A stretch of 64,000 nt of DNA, from the NCBI RefSeq assembly GCF_900188425.1, contig NZ_FZON01000001.1, forward strand, positions 124,001 through 188,000. The letters are read 5' to 3'. Every line of letters begins with the position of its first letter. Within the stretch, counting starts at the first letter, position 1. Positions 55,627-64,000 of the stretch are shown here, piece after piece. The notes under the pieces are model-generated. The model had not been told where the DNA came from. It did no database searches and saw only the letters and a program-made list of their open reading frames with translations. A program made the position numbers and the translations under genes. This DNA comes from Antarctobacter heliothermus (GTDB lineage Bacteria > Pseudomonadota > Alphaproteobacteria > Rhodobacterales > Rhodobacteraceae).

Positions 55627-56742
55627 TCAGCGGATGAGGTCACCGCCGCCCTTGGCGCGTTCTTCGTAGTGGCGGCGCAGACGTTGCAAAGCGATGCGCA
55701 GCACGATCTTGCCAGACCGCGCCGACCAGCCCAGCCGCTGTTCGGTGGTCTCCAGCCCCTCAAGGTAACAGCAACAGTGTAGCGCCACATCGCCCAGTCC
55801 GGGGCCAAGATCCCGCAAGGCGGACTGTAGCCGGTCCTGCGCGGCCGCGGCACCACTGTCACCGCCCGATTCCGGCGCGGTCGTGACACCGGCGGTCAGG
55901 AACTGATCCCAGTTTTGTGCCGTGCGCGGCCCTATCTGCGCCAGTTCGAAATCTTCGCGCAGCCGTTCCCCGGCAGCGATCAGTACATCCGACAGGAAAG
56001 GTTCGCCATCCTTACTCCGCCGACGACCAAGGGCGGTCAGCGGGCTTTCGGCCAACATGTAACGGCCCTTGCGGGCCCTCGGGTCGCGTTCGACCTCATC
56101 CAGAGCCGCCTCAGCGGCACGTCCGGTGTCAAAACCGGCTTGCGCCTCGGCAAAGCCGCGCACCTTGTTTTCCTGTTCGGCCACCAGACGGTTGAGCGCG
56201 GCACGCCCCGCCGCCGTGATGCGATAGCGCGAAATCCGGCCCGGGGCCTCACAGGCGATCCAGTCCTTCAGCGCCATGGCCTGCGCGACGGCAACGTCAA
56301 TCACCGCCGTTCGGGTGTTGCCGCCGTCGCCGGTGTCGCGCACCACGACAGCCTTGTCCATTTCGGCCGCCACGGCCAAAACCGCGCCGCTTTCGCACAT
56401 TCGGCGCAACACGCGCCTCGCCTCGCGGACGAGCGTCGACTCATCCGGCGGCATAGGGGTGGTGGCAGCGTTCATCGGATCCGTGTCCTTTCTGGTCTCT
56501 TGCGCCGGACTTTCCGGTCCGGCCGCCCCCAGGTTGCACAAAGCCGCATCTATCAGGGGATCGTCCCTGCGGGTCTCGATTCTGCGCACCTGGCGCAGGA
56601 CGGTCGACGCGTGGCACCCAGCTTGCCGCGCGAGTTCCCTGATCGAGCACCCCTGTTCAGTATGCGCAAGATAGACGCGCGCCGCCTCTGGCACCCAGTT
56701 CGGCAGAGTCTCTGCCGGGGTGAGAGAGCGAACGTCATGCAT
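55627..56742 (-). CDS. DUF6456 helix-turn-helix protein
   Basis: A 371-residue protein. The N-terminal part (about 20-58) has a resolvase/ECF-like HTH, EQGCSIRELARQAGCHASTVLRQ; a long middle region follows, and the C-terminal domain has LADLGRR-like KGRYMLAESPLTALGRRRS and LHCCCYLEGLETTEQRLGWSARSGK, typical of the alphaproteobacterial DUF6456 family. Function unknown; DNA binding is inferred. It is divergent from the DUF6477 gene, with a CtrA-like site between them. Confidence 0.8.
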   Translation of the reverse strand: MHDVRSLTPAETLPNWVPEAARVYLAHTEQGCSIRELARQAGCHASTVLRQVRRIETRRDDPLIDAALCNLGAAGPESPAQETRKDTDPMNAATTPMPPDESTLVREARRVLRRMCESGAVLAVAAEMDKAVVVRDTGDGGNTRTAVIDVAVAQAMALKDWIACEAPGRISRYRITAAGRAALNRLVAEQENKVRGFAEAQAGFDTGRAAEAALDEVERDPRARKGRYMLAESPLTALGRRRSKDGEPFLSDVLIAAGERLREDFELAQIGPRTAQNWDQFLTAGVTTAPESGGDSGAAAAQDRLQSALRDLGPGLGDVALHCCCYLEGLETTEQRLGWSARSGKIVLRIALQRLRRHYEERAKGGGDLIR

Positions 56743-56818
56743 GGCCGCAGACCGCTACAAAGGTGTTTTCCACAGACTTGTCCCCAATGGCTATAGTCGC
56801 AACCTAGGCGTGTGCTTG

Positions 56819-56833
56819 TTACCGTTGAGTTAA
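56819..56833. promoter_or_regulatory. CtrA-like box between DUF6456 and DUF6477
   Basis: TTAC-CGTTGAG-TTAA differs by one base from the CtrA consensus TTAA-N7-TTAA, and the flank reads GTTAAC. It lies 138 bases before the DUF6477 start and 77 bases before the DUF6456 start, so it could control either. CtrA is the alphaproteobacterial cell-cycle/motility/gene-transfer-agent regulator. Confidence 0.4.
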
Positions 56834-56971
56834 CAAACACCGCAAAATTGACTATTTATGAGAATGTTAAAGCAGATCTGAAGCGGGCGTTCGCCGCGAC
56901 CGCCCCAAACGCAACACCCGCCCAAGCTGTGCATAGTCGCCCCATAACCGCATCAAGCGAGGAGCGATGAG

Positions 56972-57259
56972 ATGAAAGACATTCTTGGATTGCTAAACGA
57001 TCTGCGCCGCCCGCGTATCCTGATCCGTGCCGCCCGGATCGGCGCGCAGGAATACCGGCGCAACCCGCATCTGCATCGCCTGATCGGCTACGGCACATTG
57101 CCCCGGTCCGGTGCCGCGCTGATGCGCCTGATGGAGATGGAGGCCGATCTGGACGACAAGCGCCACAAGGACGACGCGGCCTATTCGGTCAGCCGCCATG
57201 TCGAAGTATTGACCGCGATGATGGGTGAGGCCCGCATCCTGCGTGAGGCGGCCTACTAG
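56972..57259 (+). CDS. DUF6477 family small protein
   Basis: A 95-residue charged protein: LLNDLRRPRILIRAARIGAQEYRR at the start, then LIGYGTLPRSGAALMRLMEMEADLDDKR and SVSRHVEVLTAMMGEARIL, the pattern of the Rhodobacteraceae-restricted DUF6477 family. Helical throughout, no known function. GGAGCGATGAG precedes the ATG. It ends 32 bases from the convergent mttB-like gene. Confidence 0.8.
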   Translation: MKDILGLLNDLRRPRILIRAARIGAQEYRRNPHLHRLIGYGTLPRSGAALMRLMEMEADLDDKRHKDDAAYSVSRHVEVLTAMMGEARILREAAY

Positions 57260-57291
57260 GGCCGCCTCCTCCTGCCAAGCTGCGCGACGCC

Positions 57292-58836
57292 TCAGGAAAA
57301 GGCGTCGGGCATCGAGGCCTTTTTCTCGGCCACATAGGCCTGCAATGCCGCGTGGATCTCGGGGTCAAGCGGCGGCTGCTGATAGGTGTCGATCAGCTTT
57401 TGCACCCGGGCGCTGGCCAGCGCGACCGTGTCCCGCGCGCCTTCTTCGGACCAGGTCTCATAGGGTTTGTAGTCCAGCAGATCAGAGCGCCAGAACGCGG
57501 TCTTGAAGTTGGCCTGCGTGTGCGCGCACCCAAGGTAGTGACCGCCCGGCCCGACCTCACGAATGGCATCCATGGCCAGGTTGTCCTCATCGACGGTGAC
57601 GCCCTGGGCCATCTTGTGCAGCGTGCCCAGTTGGTCGGCATCCATGACAAACTTCTCGAACGAGGACACCAATCCGCCTTCGAGCCAGCCGCAGGCGTGC
57701 AGCATGAAATTCACGCCGGACAACAGCCCCATGTTCAGCGAGTTGGCGGTCTCATAGGCCGCCTGCGCATCGGGCAGTTTCGAGCCGCAGAACGACCCCG
57801 CCGACCGGAACGGCAGGTTCAGACGGCGCGCCAATTGTCCCGCGCCATAGGTGATCTGCGACGCCTCGGGCGTGCCGAATGTCGGCGCGCCAGAGTTCAT
57901 GTCGATCGAGGTCACAAAGGCCCCCATGATCACCGGGGCACCGGGACGGACCAATTGCGTATAGGCGACACCGGCCAGAACCTCGGCCAGAACCTGTACC
58001 AGTGTCCCCGCAACCGAGACCGGCGCCATCGCGCCGCCCACGATAAAGGGCGAGACGATGCAGGCCTGCATGTTCGCGGAATACACCTCCAGCGCGCCCA
58101 TCATGACGTCGTCAAAGGTCAGCGGCGAGTTGACGTTGATGAGGGACGTCATGACCGTGTTGTTGGTCGCAAACTCCTCACCGAACAGGATCTTGCACAT
58201 GTCCACGCTGTCCTGCGCGCGGCTGGGTTCCGTCACCGACCCCATAAAGGGTTTGTCCGACAACGTCATATGCGCCAGCAGCATGTCCAGATGGCGCTTG
58301 TTCACCGGCACATCGGTCGGTTCGCAAACCGTGCCGCCCGAGTGGTGCAGCCATTTCGACATCTGCCCCAGCTTCACGAACTTGCGAAAATCCTCAATCG
58401 TGGCGTAACGGCGCCCGCCATCCAGATCGCGCACGAAGGGCGGGCCGTAGACCGGCGCCAGCACTAGGGTCTTGCCGCCGATCTCGACAGAGCGTTCGGG
58501 GTTGCGCGCGTGCTGAGTGAATTGCGCCGGGGCCGTCTTGATCAATGCACGGGCCAGACCGCGCGGCAGGCGCACCCGTTCGCCATCGACATGTGCGCCA
58601 GCGGCGCGCCAGCGGTCCAGCGCAGCCGGGTTGTTGACAAAGTTGACACCGATTTCCTCAAGCACCTGCTCGGCGTGATCCTCGATCATCTCAAGCGCGG
58701 CATCGTCAAGGATCTCAAAGTTCGGGATTCGGCGTTCGATGTATTTTGCCGTTTCCACCTGGACCGAAGTCCGCTCTGCCCGGCGGGCGGCCCCGCCGCC
58801 GCCCCGTGTCCGTTTGCGCGCTGCCACGTCTGCCAT
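57292..58836 (-). CDS. MttB-family methyltransferase, non-pyrrolysine type
   Basis: A 514-residue protein homologous to trimethylamine methyltransferase MttB. Signature regions include FRKFVKLGQMSKWLHHSGGT, MLLAHMTLSDKPFMGSVTEP and GLLSGVNFMLHACGWLEGG. There is no in-frame TAG, so the pyrrolysine of archaeal MttB is absent; relatives like MtgB demethylate glycine betaine or other quaternary amines and pass methyl groups to a corrinoid protein. No corrinoid gene is adjacent. The ATG 58836 follows GAGGACGACAG. Substrate unproven. Confidence 0.88.
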   Translation of the reverse strand: MADVAARKRTRGGGGAARRAERTSVQVETAKYIERRIPNFEILDDAALEMIEDHAEQVLEEIGVNFVNNPAALDRWRAAGAHVDGERVRLPRGLARALIKTAPAQFTQHARNPERSVEIGGKTLVLAPVYGPPFVRDLDGGRRYATIEDFRKFVKLGQMSKWLHHSGGTVCEPTDVPVNKRHLDMLLAHMTLSDKPFMGSVTEPSRAQDSVDMCKILFGEEFATNNTVMTSLINVNSPLTFDDVMMGALEVYSANMQACIVSPFIVGGAMAPVSVAGTLVQVLAEVLAGVAYTQLVRPGAPVIMGAFVTSIDMNSGAPTFGTPEASQITYGAGQLARRLNLPFRSAGSFCGSKLPDAQAAYETANSLNMGLLSGVNFMLHACGWLEGGLVSSFEKFVMDADQLGTLHKMAQGVTVDEDNLAMDAIREVGPGGHYLGCAHTQANFKTAFWRSDLLDYKPYETWSEEGARDTVALASARVQKLIDTYQQPPLDPEIHAALQAYVAEKKASMPDAFS

Positions 58837-59022
58837 CTGTCGTCCTCGACCGGAATGGGCGCGCAAAGCGCCCTGATTGGGTGTGGCCTGTGTCTACTCG
58901 TTTCGCCCGAACCGCTTTCGCGCGATTGCGGCGCTTGGCGGGGAAAAGCGACATATTCCTGTCACGCAACGCCAACTGCACGACAGGCAATGCGAAACCC
59001 GCGTGGATTCGCCGCCCGCAGG

Positions 59023-59340
59023 TCAGCCAGCGGGCAGTCCGGTCAGCGGAAACCGTTCTATCGCGGCGCCAACCACGATCAGCCCATCGCCCGCGGGCCC
59101 TGGCACCTGCATTCCGCCCGCGACCACATGCACCTCCAGATCCGGCGTACCGAACGCGCGGGCCAGATCGCTGGGATCCACTTGCGCAGCCTGTGGCACG
59201 CCCAGTGTCAGGCGCACGGTAAATGGCACGTCCACATGGATCTGCGCGCGCGCCCGCGCATCCGCCACAGCGCGTTCAGCAGCCAGTGCCACCGTGTCGC
59301 CGACCCCCATGCCCATTTGGACGATCAGACGTTGGGTCAT
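59023..59340 (-). CDS. Lin0512-family protein (second of pair)
   Basis: A 105-residue protein, MTQRLIVQMGMGVGDTVA at the start, with DVPFTVRLTLGVPQAAQVD and GDGLIVVGAAIERFP. It resembles the N-terminal neighbour (59337-59693) in length and in the VGVP-V and GDGLIVV blocks, so the two look like a duplicated pair of the Lin0512 family, often found as two consecutive genes. Function unknown. It overlaps the upstream partner by four bases. Confidence 0.75.
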   Translation of the reverse strand: MTQRLIVQMGMGVGDTVALAAERAVADARARAQIHVDVPFTVRLTLGVPQAAQVDPSDLARAFGTPDLEVHVVAGGMQVPGPAGDGLIVVGAAIERFPLTGLPAG

Positions 59341-59693
59341 GCCGAATCCTCCTGAGCAGCGTCCACCTGAAAGGTCACTGTGATCGCCGCATGGGCCATG
59401 ATCGTCGGATTGCCGCTGCCTTCGGGGCGCGGAATGTCCAGCCCGCCAAAGCCGATGGCAATGTCTGCCGCGCCATAGGGAAACACCCCGGCCAGATCCG
59501 TCACATCCACCGCGTCGGGTTTCTGCACCCCAATCTGCACCTGCAACCGCATGTCCGCCTTGTCCCGGCCTAGCCATTCCGCTGCATTGATCGAGGATTT
59601 CCACAACGCGTCACGCAGCGCCCGCGCCGCCGCCTCTGTATAGTCGCCCCGGCGCAACGATGTGCCCAGCCCGAATTCCGTCAGTACCTGCAT
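59337..59693 (-). CDS. Lin0512-family protein (first of pair)
   Basis: A 118-residue protein, MQVLTEFGLGTSLRRGDYTE, with a middle WLGRDKADMRLQVQIGVQKP and GFGGLDIPRPEGSGNPTIMAHAAITVTF. This is the Lin0512 family pattern; no activity is known. The ATG 59693 is chosen because GAGGATGGAA lies upstream; an in-frame ATG at 59702 is possible. It is coupled to the partner gene by ATGA and lies 501 bases upstream of the MttB-family gene. Confidence 0.75.
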   Translation of the reverse strand: MQVLTEFGLGTSLRRGDYTEAAARALRDALWKSSINAAEWLGRDKADMRLQVQIGVQKPDAVDVTDLAGVFPYGAADIAIGFGGLDIPRPEGSGNPTIMAHAAITVTFQVDAAQEDSA

Positions 59694-59826
59694 TCGTTCC
59701 ATCCTCTTCCGATCCACCACCCGCATCGGACCCCGGTCGACCGGGAATAACAAGCCGGATTCACCACGTCTTTGACCTGAGCGTCGCTTCGCGCCAGAGT
59801 GGGAAAAAAGAAAGGAGGCCAGACCC

Positions 59827-60531
59827 ATGGGAGGAGAGGCCGCACCCGTCACACCAACCTCAGAGCCAGAGCGCAAGACGCTCAGTTCGTCTGAAATCAC
59901 CGCCGTGGCCCATTTGTATCGCGGCGAGGTGTACCGCAGCACGATCTGGCGCACGCGGCTGGACACCACGACAAACTGGGCGGTGGTGACGCTGGGGGTG
60001 GCGCTGTCGATCAGCTTTGCCTCACCGGATTCGTCGCCGCTGCCGCTGGTTCTGGTCGGCGTTCTGATCCTGCTGTTCTTGATGCTGGAGGCGCGGCGCT
60101 ATCGCTATTTCAACGTCTGGCGCGCGCGCTGCCGGTGGATGGAAAAGCACTTTTACGCCCCCATGCTGGATGACGGCGATCTGCATCTTGAGGACAACTG
60201 GCAAAAGACGCTGGCGCAGGACTACCTTGCCCCGACCTATCACGTCAGCATGATGACCTCTGTCGGGCGGCGCTTGCGGTCCAACTACCTGTGGATTTTG
60301 CTGATCCAGTCCATGGCCTTTGCGGGCAAGCTGGCGGTGCATCCGACGGCGGTGCTCAGTTGGGACGATGCCATGTCCCGCGCCGATGTCGGGCCGGTGC
60401 CGGGGGAACTGCTGGTCATCGCCGGCGTGCTGTATGTCGGCGCGGCGGCGGGCATGGCGTTCTGGTCGTGGCGGTCTGACGTGAAACGCGGGCGTCAACG
60501 CGGCAGCGTCAAATCCTATTCCATGGGCTAG
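59827..60531 (+). CDS. DUF2270 membrane protein
   Basis: A 234-residue protein with a hydrophilic start, RTTRLDTTTNWAVVTLGVAL followed by two close helices (about 52-85), then KHFYAPMLDDGDLHLEDNW and DYLAPTYHVSMMTSVGRRLRSNYLWI, and two more helices (about 152-172, 195-215). The motifs are those of DUF2270. Function unknown. GGAGGCCAGACCC precedes the ATG. It is divergent from the Lin0512 pair. Confidence 0.82.
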   Translation: MGGEAAPVTPTSEPERKTLSSSEITAVAHLYRGEVYRSTIWRTRLDTTTNWAVVTLGVALSISFASPDSSPLPLVLVGVLILLFLMLEARRYRYFNVWRARCRWMEKHFYAPMLDDGDLHLEDNWQKTLAQDYLAPTYHVSMMTSVGRRLRSNYLWILLIQSMAFAGKLAVHPTAVLSWDDAMSRADVGPVPGELLVIAGVLYVGAAAGMAFWSWRSDVKRGRQRGSVKSYSMG

Positions 60532-60598
60532 CTCCCCCGCGCGCCGCAGAAAGGCGCCTTTTTCGGCACGCGGGGGCATCTGGCGGGGTGCTGCCCCG

Positions 60599-60778
60599 TC
60601 AGACAGGGACCGCACCGAACAACCGGGCAAGGCCACGGCGCGGACGCGGGGTGTCCCGTTCGGGGCGGACCATCGCATGCGCCGCCTCGGACCGCATCCG
60701 GCGGCCACGCGCCATGTAGTAGGCTGTATCGATAGAGCCGTCAGGGCGGGTACGCAGGGTCTGGGTATCGCGTGTCAT
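60599..60778 (-). CDS. Small Rhodobacteraceae protein
   Basis: A 59-residue protein, MTRDTQTLRTRPDGSIDTAY then YMARGRRMRSEAAHAMV, with a basic C-terminus RPRRGLARLFGAVPV. The PDGSIDTAYYMARGRR block matches, from memory, a small conserved roseobacter protein without known function. CCGGAGTGACCGAC precedes the ATG at a good distance. The long in-frame reading upstream crosses the divergent fusion gene and is rejected. Confidence 0.65.
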   Translation of the reverse strand: MTRDTQTLRTRPDGSIDTAYYMARGRRMRSEAAHAMVRPERDTPRPRRGLARLFGAVPV

Positions 60779-60937
60779 GTCGGTCACTCCGGTTGGCGTT
60801 TCGATGTGACCATCCTTCCACCTTGTCGCCCGTCCCGCTTGAAGGCGCTCTTGTCTTTGTCTTGTGAACTCCTTGTCATTGGCCCCGACGCCGCGAAATC
60901 GCTTTGAGAAACCGCGCATGCACGCGACACTGGGGCG

Positions 60938-62110
60938 ATGATCCTGCGCTTTGCTTCCTGTGTGATCGACTTTGACCGGCGGACGCTGGTGCGCCGTGGC
61001 GATGAGGTGCATGTGGAACCGCAGGTCTTTGACCTGATCGCCTTCATGGCGCAGACCGGCGGCACGGTCGTGTCCAAGGACAAACTGGTCGAGGTGGTGT
61101 GGAAGGGGCTTGCCGTCTCGGACGCGACAATCAGCGCCCGGATCAGCGCGGCGCGTACTGCACTGGGCGATTCCGGCAAGGAACAAGCCATCTTGCGCAC
61201 CATCCCCCGGCGCGGCTTTGCCTTTGTCGCACAGTTGGATCAGGACAGCCCCCCTGCGCCTGCCCCGGCGGTCCTGCCGTCCCAGGTGTCCTATGCGCTG
61301 TCCCGTGATGGCACCGCCATCGCCTGGAGCGCCCATGGCGAGGGGCCGCCACTGGTGCGGATCGGGCATTGGCTGTCGCATCTGGAACTGGACACACAAA
61401 GCGCGATCTGGGGACCGCTGATAGATCGCCTCGGTCAGGGTCGGCGGCTGGTCCGTTATGACCTGCGCGGCACCGGCCTGTCTGACCGCGATGCCCCGCT
61501 GACCGGGATCGACGACTTTGCCGAGGATCTGGCGGCGGTGGCCGATGCAGCGGGGCTGGACCTCTTTGACCTGTTCGCCGCCTCGCAGGCCGCCCCCGTG
61601 GCCATCCGCTTTGCCGCGCGATGGCCGGATCGGGTGCGGCGGCTGGTGGTTGTGGGCGGCTATGTCGAGGGCCGCGTACACCGCGCGGGACACGGCGAAG
61701 ACCTTGACGAGGAGACCATGCTGGCGATGATCCGCGCCGGATGGGGCAAAGCCGACAGCCCCTTCATGCAGGCCTTTGCGACGTTGTTTGCCCCGGATGC
61801 CACGCGGGCGCAACGTGCCGAACTGGTGACGATGCAGCTGTCCACCGCCAGCCCGGAAAGCGCTGTGAGCCTGCGCAAGCTGATCGACCGTTTCGATATT
61901 CGCGCAGACCTGCCCAAGGTGCGAATCCCCGCGCTGATCTTTCACGCTGCGGGCGACGCCATCCACCCGATCAGCCAGGGGCAGAAACTGGCGGCGCATC
62001 TGCCGGGCGCGCAATTTGTCCGGCTCGACAGCCGCAGCCACATGTTACTGCCTCAGGATCCGGCATGGGCCACCGTGATGGACGGCACAGACGCCTTTCT
62101 GTCCGCCTGA
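60938..62110 (+). CDS. Winged-helix regulator fused to an alpha/beta hydrolase
   Basis: A 390-residue protein. Residues 1-100 form an OmpR/PhoB-type winged helix (VIDFDRRTLVRRGDEVHVEP, SKDKLVEVVWKGLAVSDATI, RTIPRRGFAFVA). A short Pro/Ala linker leads to an alpha/beta hydrolase (about 115-390) with RYDLRGTGLSD, a nucleophile elbow FAASQAAPVA (Ser216), Asp340 in AAGDAIHP and His368 in SRSHML. The fused regulator may be controlled by an enzymatic or ligand-binding sensor domain. No receiver domain is present. It lies 46 bases before guaA. Confidence 0.88.
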   Translation: MILRFASCVIDFDRRTLVRRGDEVHVEPQVFDLIAFMAQTGGTVVSKDKLVEVVWKGLAVSDATISARISAARTALGDSGKEQAILRTIPRRGFAFVAQLDQDSPPAPAPAVLPSQVSYALSRDGTAIAWSAHGEGPPLVRIGHWLSHLELDTQSAIWGPLIDRLGQGRRLVRYDLRGTGLSDRDAPLTGIDDFAEDLAAVADAAGLDLFDLFAASQAAPVAIRFAARWPDRVRRLVVVGGYVEGRVHRAGHGEDLDEETMLAMIRAGWGKADSPFMQAFATLFAPDATRAQRAELVTMQLSTASPESAVSLRKLIDRFDIRADLPKVRIPALIFHAAGDAIHPISQGQKLAAHLPGAQFVRLDSRSHMLLPQDPAWATVMDGTDAFLSA

Positions 62111-62156
62111 GCACGGGCCACATTGAACTTTGCGGCGGTCCTGCCTAATGGAAGGC

Positions 62157-63725
62157 ATGACCGAGATCCAGCATGACCGCCTTCTTATCATCGACTTTGG
62201 CAGCCAGGTAACGCAGCTGATTGCGCGCCGCCTGCGTGAGCTGAATGTCTATTGTGAAATCCACCCTTACCAGAATGTCACCGACGATTTTCTGAGCGAT
62301 TTCGCTCCGAAGGCGGTGATCTTTTCCGGCGGGCCCGATTCGGTCACGCGGGAGGGCAGTCCGCGCCCGCCGCGCACCGTCTACGATCTGGGCGTGCCGA
62401 TTCTGGGCATCTGTTATGGCCAGCAAGTCATGATGCAGGATCTGGGCGGCAAAGTTGTCGCTGGTGAGGGCACGTCCGAATTTGGCCGCGCCTATGTGCA
62501 GCCCGGCGATCAGCGTCTGGACATGCTGACCGGCTGGTTCATGGACGGCACTGGCCGCGAACAAGTCTGGATGAGCCACGGCGACCATGTCTCCGAAATT
62601 GCCCCCGGCTTTGAGGTCTTCGGCACCTCGCCGGGTGCGCCTTTTGCCATCACCGGCGATCCGGCGCGGCAGTTCTATGCGGTCCAGTTCCACCCGGAGG
62701 TGCATCACACCCCCAACGGCGCCACGTTGTATGAGAACTTTGTCCGCGCTGCGGGCTTCAAGGGCGACTGGACCATGGGGGCCTACCGCGAAGAGGCGGT
62801 GCAGAAGATCCGCGATCAGGTGGGCGACGCCAAGGTCATCTGCGCCCTGTCGGGCGGGGTCGATTCCTCTGTTGCCGCCGCCCTGATCCATGAGGCCGTG
62901 GGCGATCAACTGACCTGCGTCTTTGTCGATCACGGGCTGCTGCGCCTGAACGAGGCAGAGGAAGTCGTCGGCATGTTCCGCGACCACATGAACCTGCATG
63001 TGATCCACGCCGAGGAACAGGACCTGTTCCTGGGGGAGTTGGACGGCGTGTCCGACCCGGAAACCAAACGCAAGATCATCGGGCGTCTGTTCATCGACGT
63101 TTTCCAGAAATACGCCGATGGGATCGAAGGCGCGCGATTCCTTGCGCAGGGGACGCTGTACCCGGACGTGATCGAATCCGTATCGTTCAGCGGCGGGCCA
63201 TCGGTCACCATCAAATCGCACCACAACGTCGGCGGGCTGCCAGAAAAGATGGGCCTGACGCTGGTCGAACCGCTGCGCGAGCTGTTCAAGGATGAGGTGC
63301 GCGCACTGGGCCATGAGCTGGGGCTGCCCGCCTCCTTTATCGGGCGTCACCCCTTCCCCGGCCCCGGTCTGGCGATCCGCTGCCCCGGAGAGATCACCCG
63401 CGACAAGCTGGAGATACTGCGCAAGGCGGACGCGGTCTATATCGACCAGATCCGCAAACACGGTCTGTATGACGACATCTGGCAGGCATTTGTGGCCATC
63501 CTGCCGGTGCGCACCGTGGGTGTTATGGGCGACGGTCGGACCTATGACTTTGCCTGCGCCCTGCGCGCGGTCACGTCCGTGGACGGCATGACCGCCGATT
63601 ACTACCCGTTCAGCCATGAGTTCCTTGGTGAAACCGCAACCCGCATCATCAACGAGGTCAAGGGCATCAACCGCGTCACCTATGACGTGACCTCCAAACC
63701 CCCCGGCACGATCGAGTGGGAATGA
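62157..63725 (+). CDS. guaA: GMP synthase (glutamine-hydrolysing)
   Basis: A 522-residue enzyme that aminates XMP to GMP. Glutaminase half: Cys86 in LGICYGQQ and the His/Glu pair in [10 protein letters not shown] (about 180-189). ATP-pyrophosphatase half: P-loop [14 protein letters not shown] (about 232-245), then [15 protein letters not shown] and [20 protein letters not shown]. The last residues [18 protein letters not shown] are the conserved end. Start is ATG 62157 (MTEIQHDR); ATG 62148 is possible. It overlaps the YdcF-like gene by four bases. Confidence 0.97.
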   Translation: MTEIQHDRLLIIDFGSQVTQLIARRLRELNVYCEIHPYQNVTDDFLSDFAPKAVIFSGGPDSVTREGSPRPPRTVYDLGVPILGICYGQQVMMQDLGGKVVAGEGTSEFGRAYVQPGDQRLDMLTGWFMDGTGREQVWMSHGDHVSEIAPGFEVFGTSPGAPFAITGDPARQFYAVQFHPEVHHTPNGATLYENFVRAAGFKGDWTMGAYREEAVQKIRDQVGDAKVICALSGGVDSSVAAALIHEAVGDQLTCVFVDHGLLRLNEAEEVVGMFRDHMNLHVIHAEEQDLFLGELDGVSDPETKRKIIGRLFIDVFQKYADGIEGARFLAQGTLYPDVIESVSFSGGPSVTIKSHHNVGGLPEKMGLTLVEPLRELFKDEVRALGHELGLPASFIGRHPFPGPGLAIRCPGEITRDKLEILRKADAVYIDQIRKHGLYDDIWQAFVAILPVRTVGVMGDGRTYDFACALRAVTSVDGMTADYYPFSHEFLGETATRIINEVKGINRVTYDVTSKPPGTIEWE

Positions 63726-64000
63726 TACGCAGCCTGCTTTGGTGTTTTAAGGCCGTGGCGATCTACCTTGCGTTCTGCCTGGCGATGGTCGTCGGGTCGG
63801 TCCTGTTCACACGCGATTGCTGGGTCGTCTCGCAGAACTATGACGTCGCCGTCGTTCTGAGCGGTGGCCTCGAAGGTGTGCCGCATGTGCGCGACAATGA
63901 AATGGGTCGGATCCACAGTGGCGTCCGTCTGTTCAACAAGGGGTTGGTCAGCCGTCTGCACCTGACGGGCGGTGGCGATCCCGTCATGCACAAGAGTCGC
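63722..64000 (+). CDS. YdcF/DUF218 family protein, 5' part
   Basis: The first 93 codons of a gene that runs off the window. An N-terminal helix ([20 protein letters not shown]) is followed by [14 protein letters not shown] and [20 protein letters not shown], the nucleotide/substrate strand and loop of the DUF218 (YdcF-like, SanA-related) family. The start ATG overlaps the guaA stop. The distal half, including the other conserved block, is not visible. Confidence 0.8.
   Translation, partial: MIRSLLWCFKAVAIYLAFCLAMVVGSVLFTRDCWVVSQNYDVAVVLSGGLEGVPHVRDNEMGRIHSGVRLFNKGLVSRLHLTGGGDPVMHKSR

Noticed and set aside
57292-58836. Pyrrolysine-containing MttB
   Set aside because: No in-frame TAG in the gene.

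Overview
The window looks like part of the chromosome of a marine-type alphaproteobacterium of the Rhodobacteraceae/Roseobacteraceae. The evidence is the high G+C, strong G/C preference at third codon positions, and several gene orders typical of that group: radA-cvpA-purF, surE-pcm-nlpD next to tatABC, dusB(nifR3)-ntrB-ntrC-ntrY-ntrX-trkA-trkH-hfq-hflX, and a fused ispDF gene divergent from dusB. It is mostly housekeeping DNA. I found no rRNA, tRNA, CRISPR array, transposase or prophage.

Layout. 0-11.3 kb: end of radA, cvpA, purF, small conserved proteins, an SDR enzyme, surE-pcm-nlpD (+), then tatA-tatB-tatC-DUF815 ATPase (-) and a divergent YafY/WYL regulator. 11.3-20.5 kb: a secreted Gly/Tyr-repeat protein, class I aldolase, a cytochrome P450 overlapping a membrane alpha/beta hydrolase, a ceramidase-like membrane protein, a MlaC-like periplasmic protein translationally coupled to a MacB/LolD-type ABC transporter, CcdA and TusA. 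20.5-31.4 kb: a short type I methionine aminopeptidase, RNase E with a long leader, a 3-hydroxyisobutyrate-dehydrogenase-like enzyme, a penicillin acylase-like hydrolase with a coupled kinase-like protein, then hflX and hfq. 31.5-46.6 kb: trkH, trkA, a transglutaminase-like lipoprotein, ntrX, ntrY, ntrC, ntrB and dusB (-), then ispDF, pgpA, cinA/pncC and amt (+). 46.7-64 kb: MmgE/PrpD, a RatA/Coq10-like protein, hpt, a beta-helix/Hint secreted protein, a Sel1 protein, cytochrome c', a dihaem cytochrome, lipA, DUF6456 and DUF6477 proteins, an MttB-family methyltransferase with two Lin0512-family genes, DUF2270, a winged-helix/hydrolase fusion, guaA and the start of a YdcF-like gene.

How the genes work together. 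The centre is a nitrogen-control block. Both activators, NtrC and NtrX, have AAA+ domains but lack the GAFTGA sigma-54 contact loop. A palindrome with the TGC-N11-GCA geometry of NtrC sites lies about 140 bases upstream of the ammonium transporter gene a few kb away. This fits the sigma-70-dependent NtrC of Rhodobacter capsulatus. Hfq, HflX and RNase E supply RNA metabolism; TatABC and CcdA serve protein export and cytochrome/thiol maturation; the cytochromes at 53-54 kb would be substrates of that machinery.

Most unexpected signal. A composite non-coding element occurs three times (4251-4302, 20505-20556, 46663-46714). It is a 16-base palindrome TGTCCACRYGTGGACA, exactly 18 variable bases, then the conserved 18-mer WTCAAKGGSTTACRGAGG. 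Spacing is identical in all three copies, orientation differs, and the copies lie beside unrelated genes. I know of no named element of this form. Other items worth checking are a doubled 18-base operator with four TTGTCA boxes before the YafY regulator, the MlaC-like/MacB-like operon, and a 69-base imperfect hairpin in the 500-base gap upstream of trkA.
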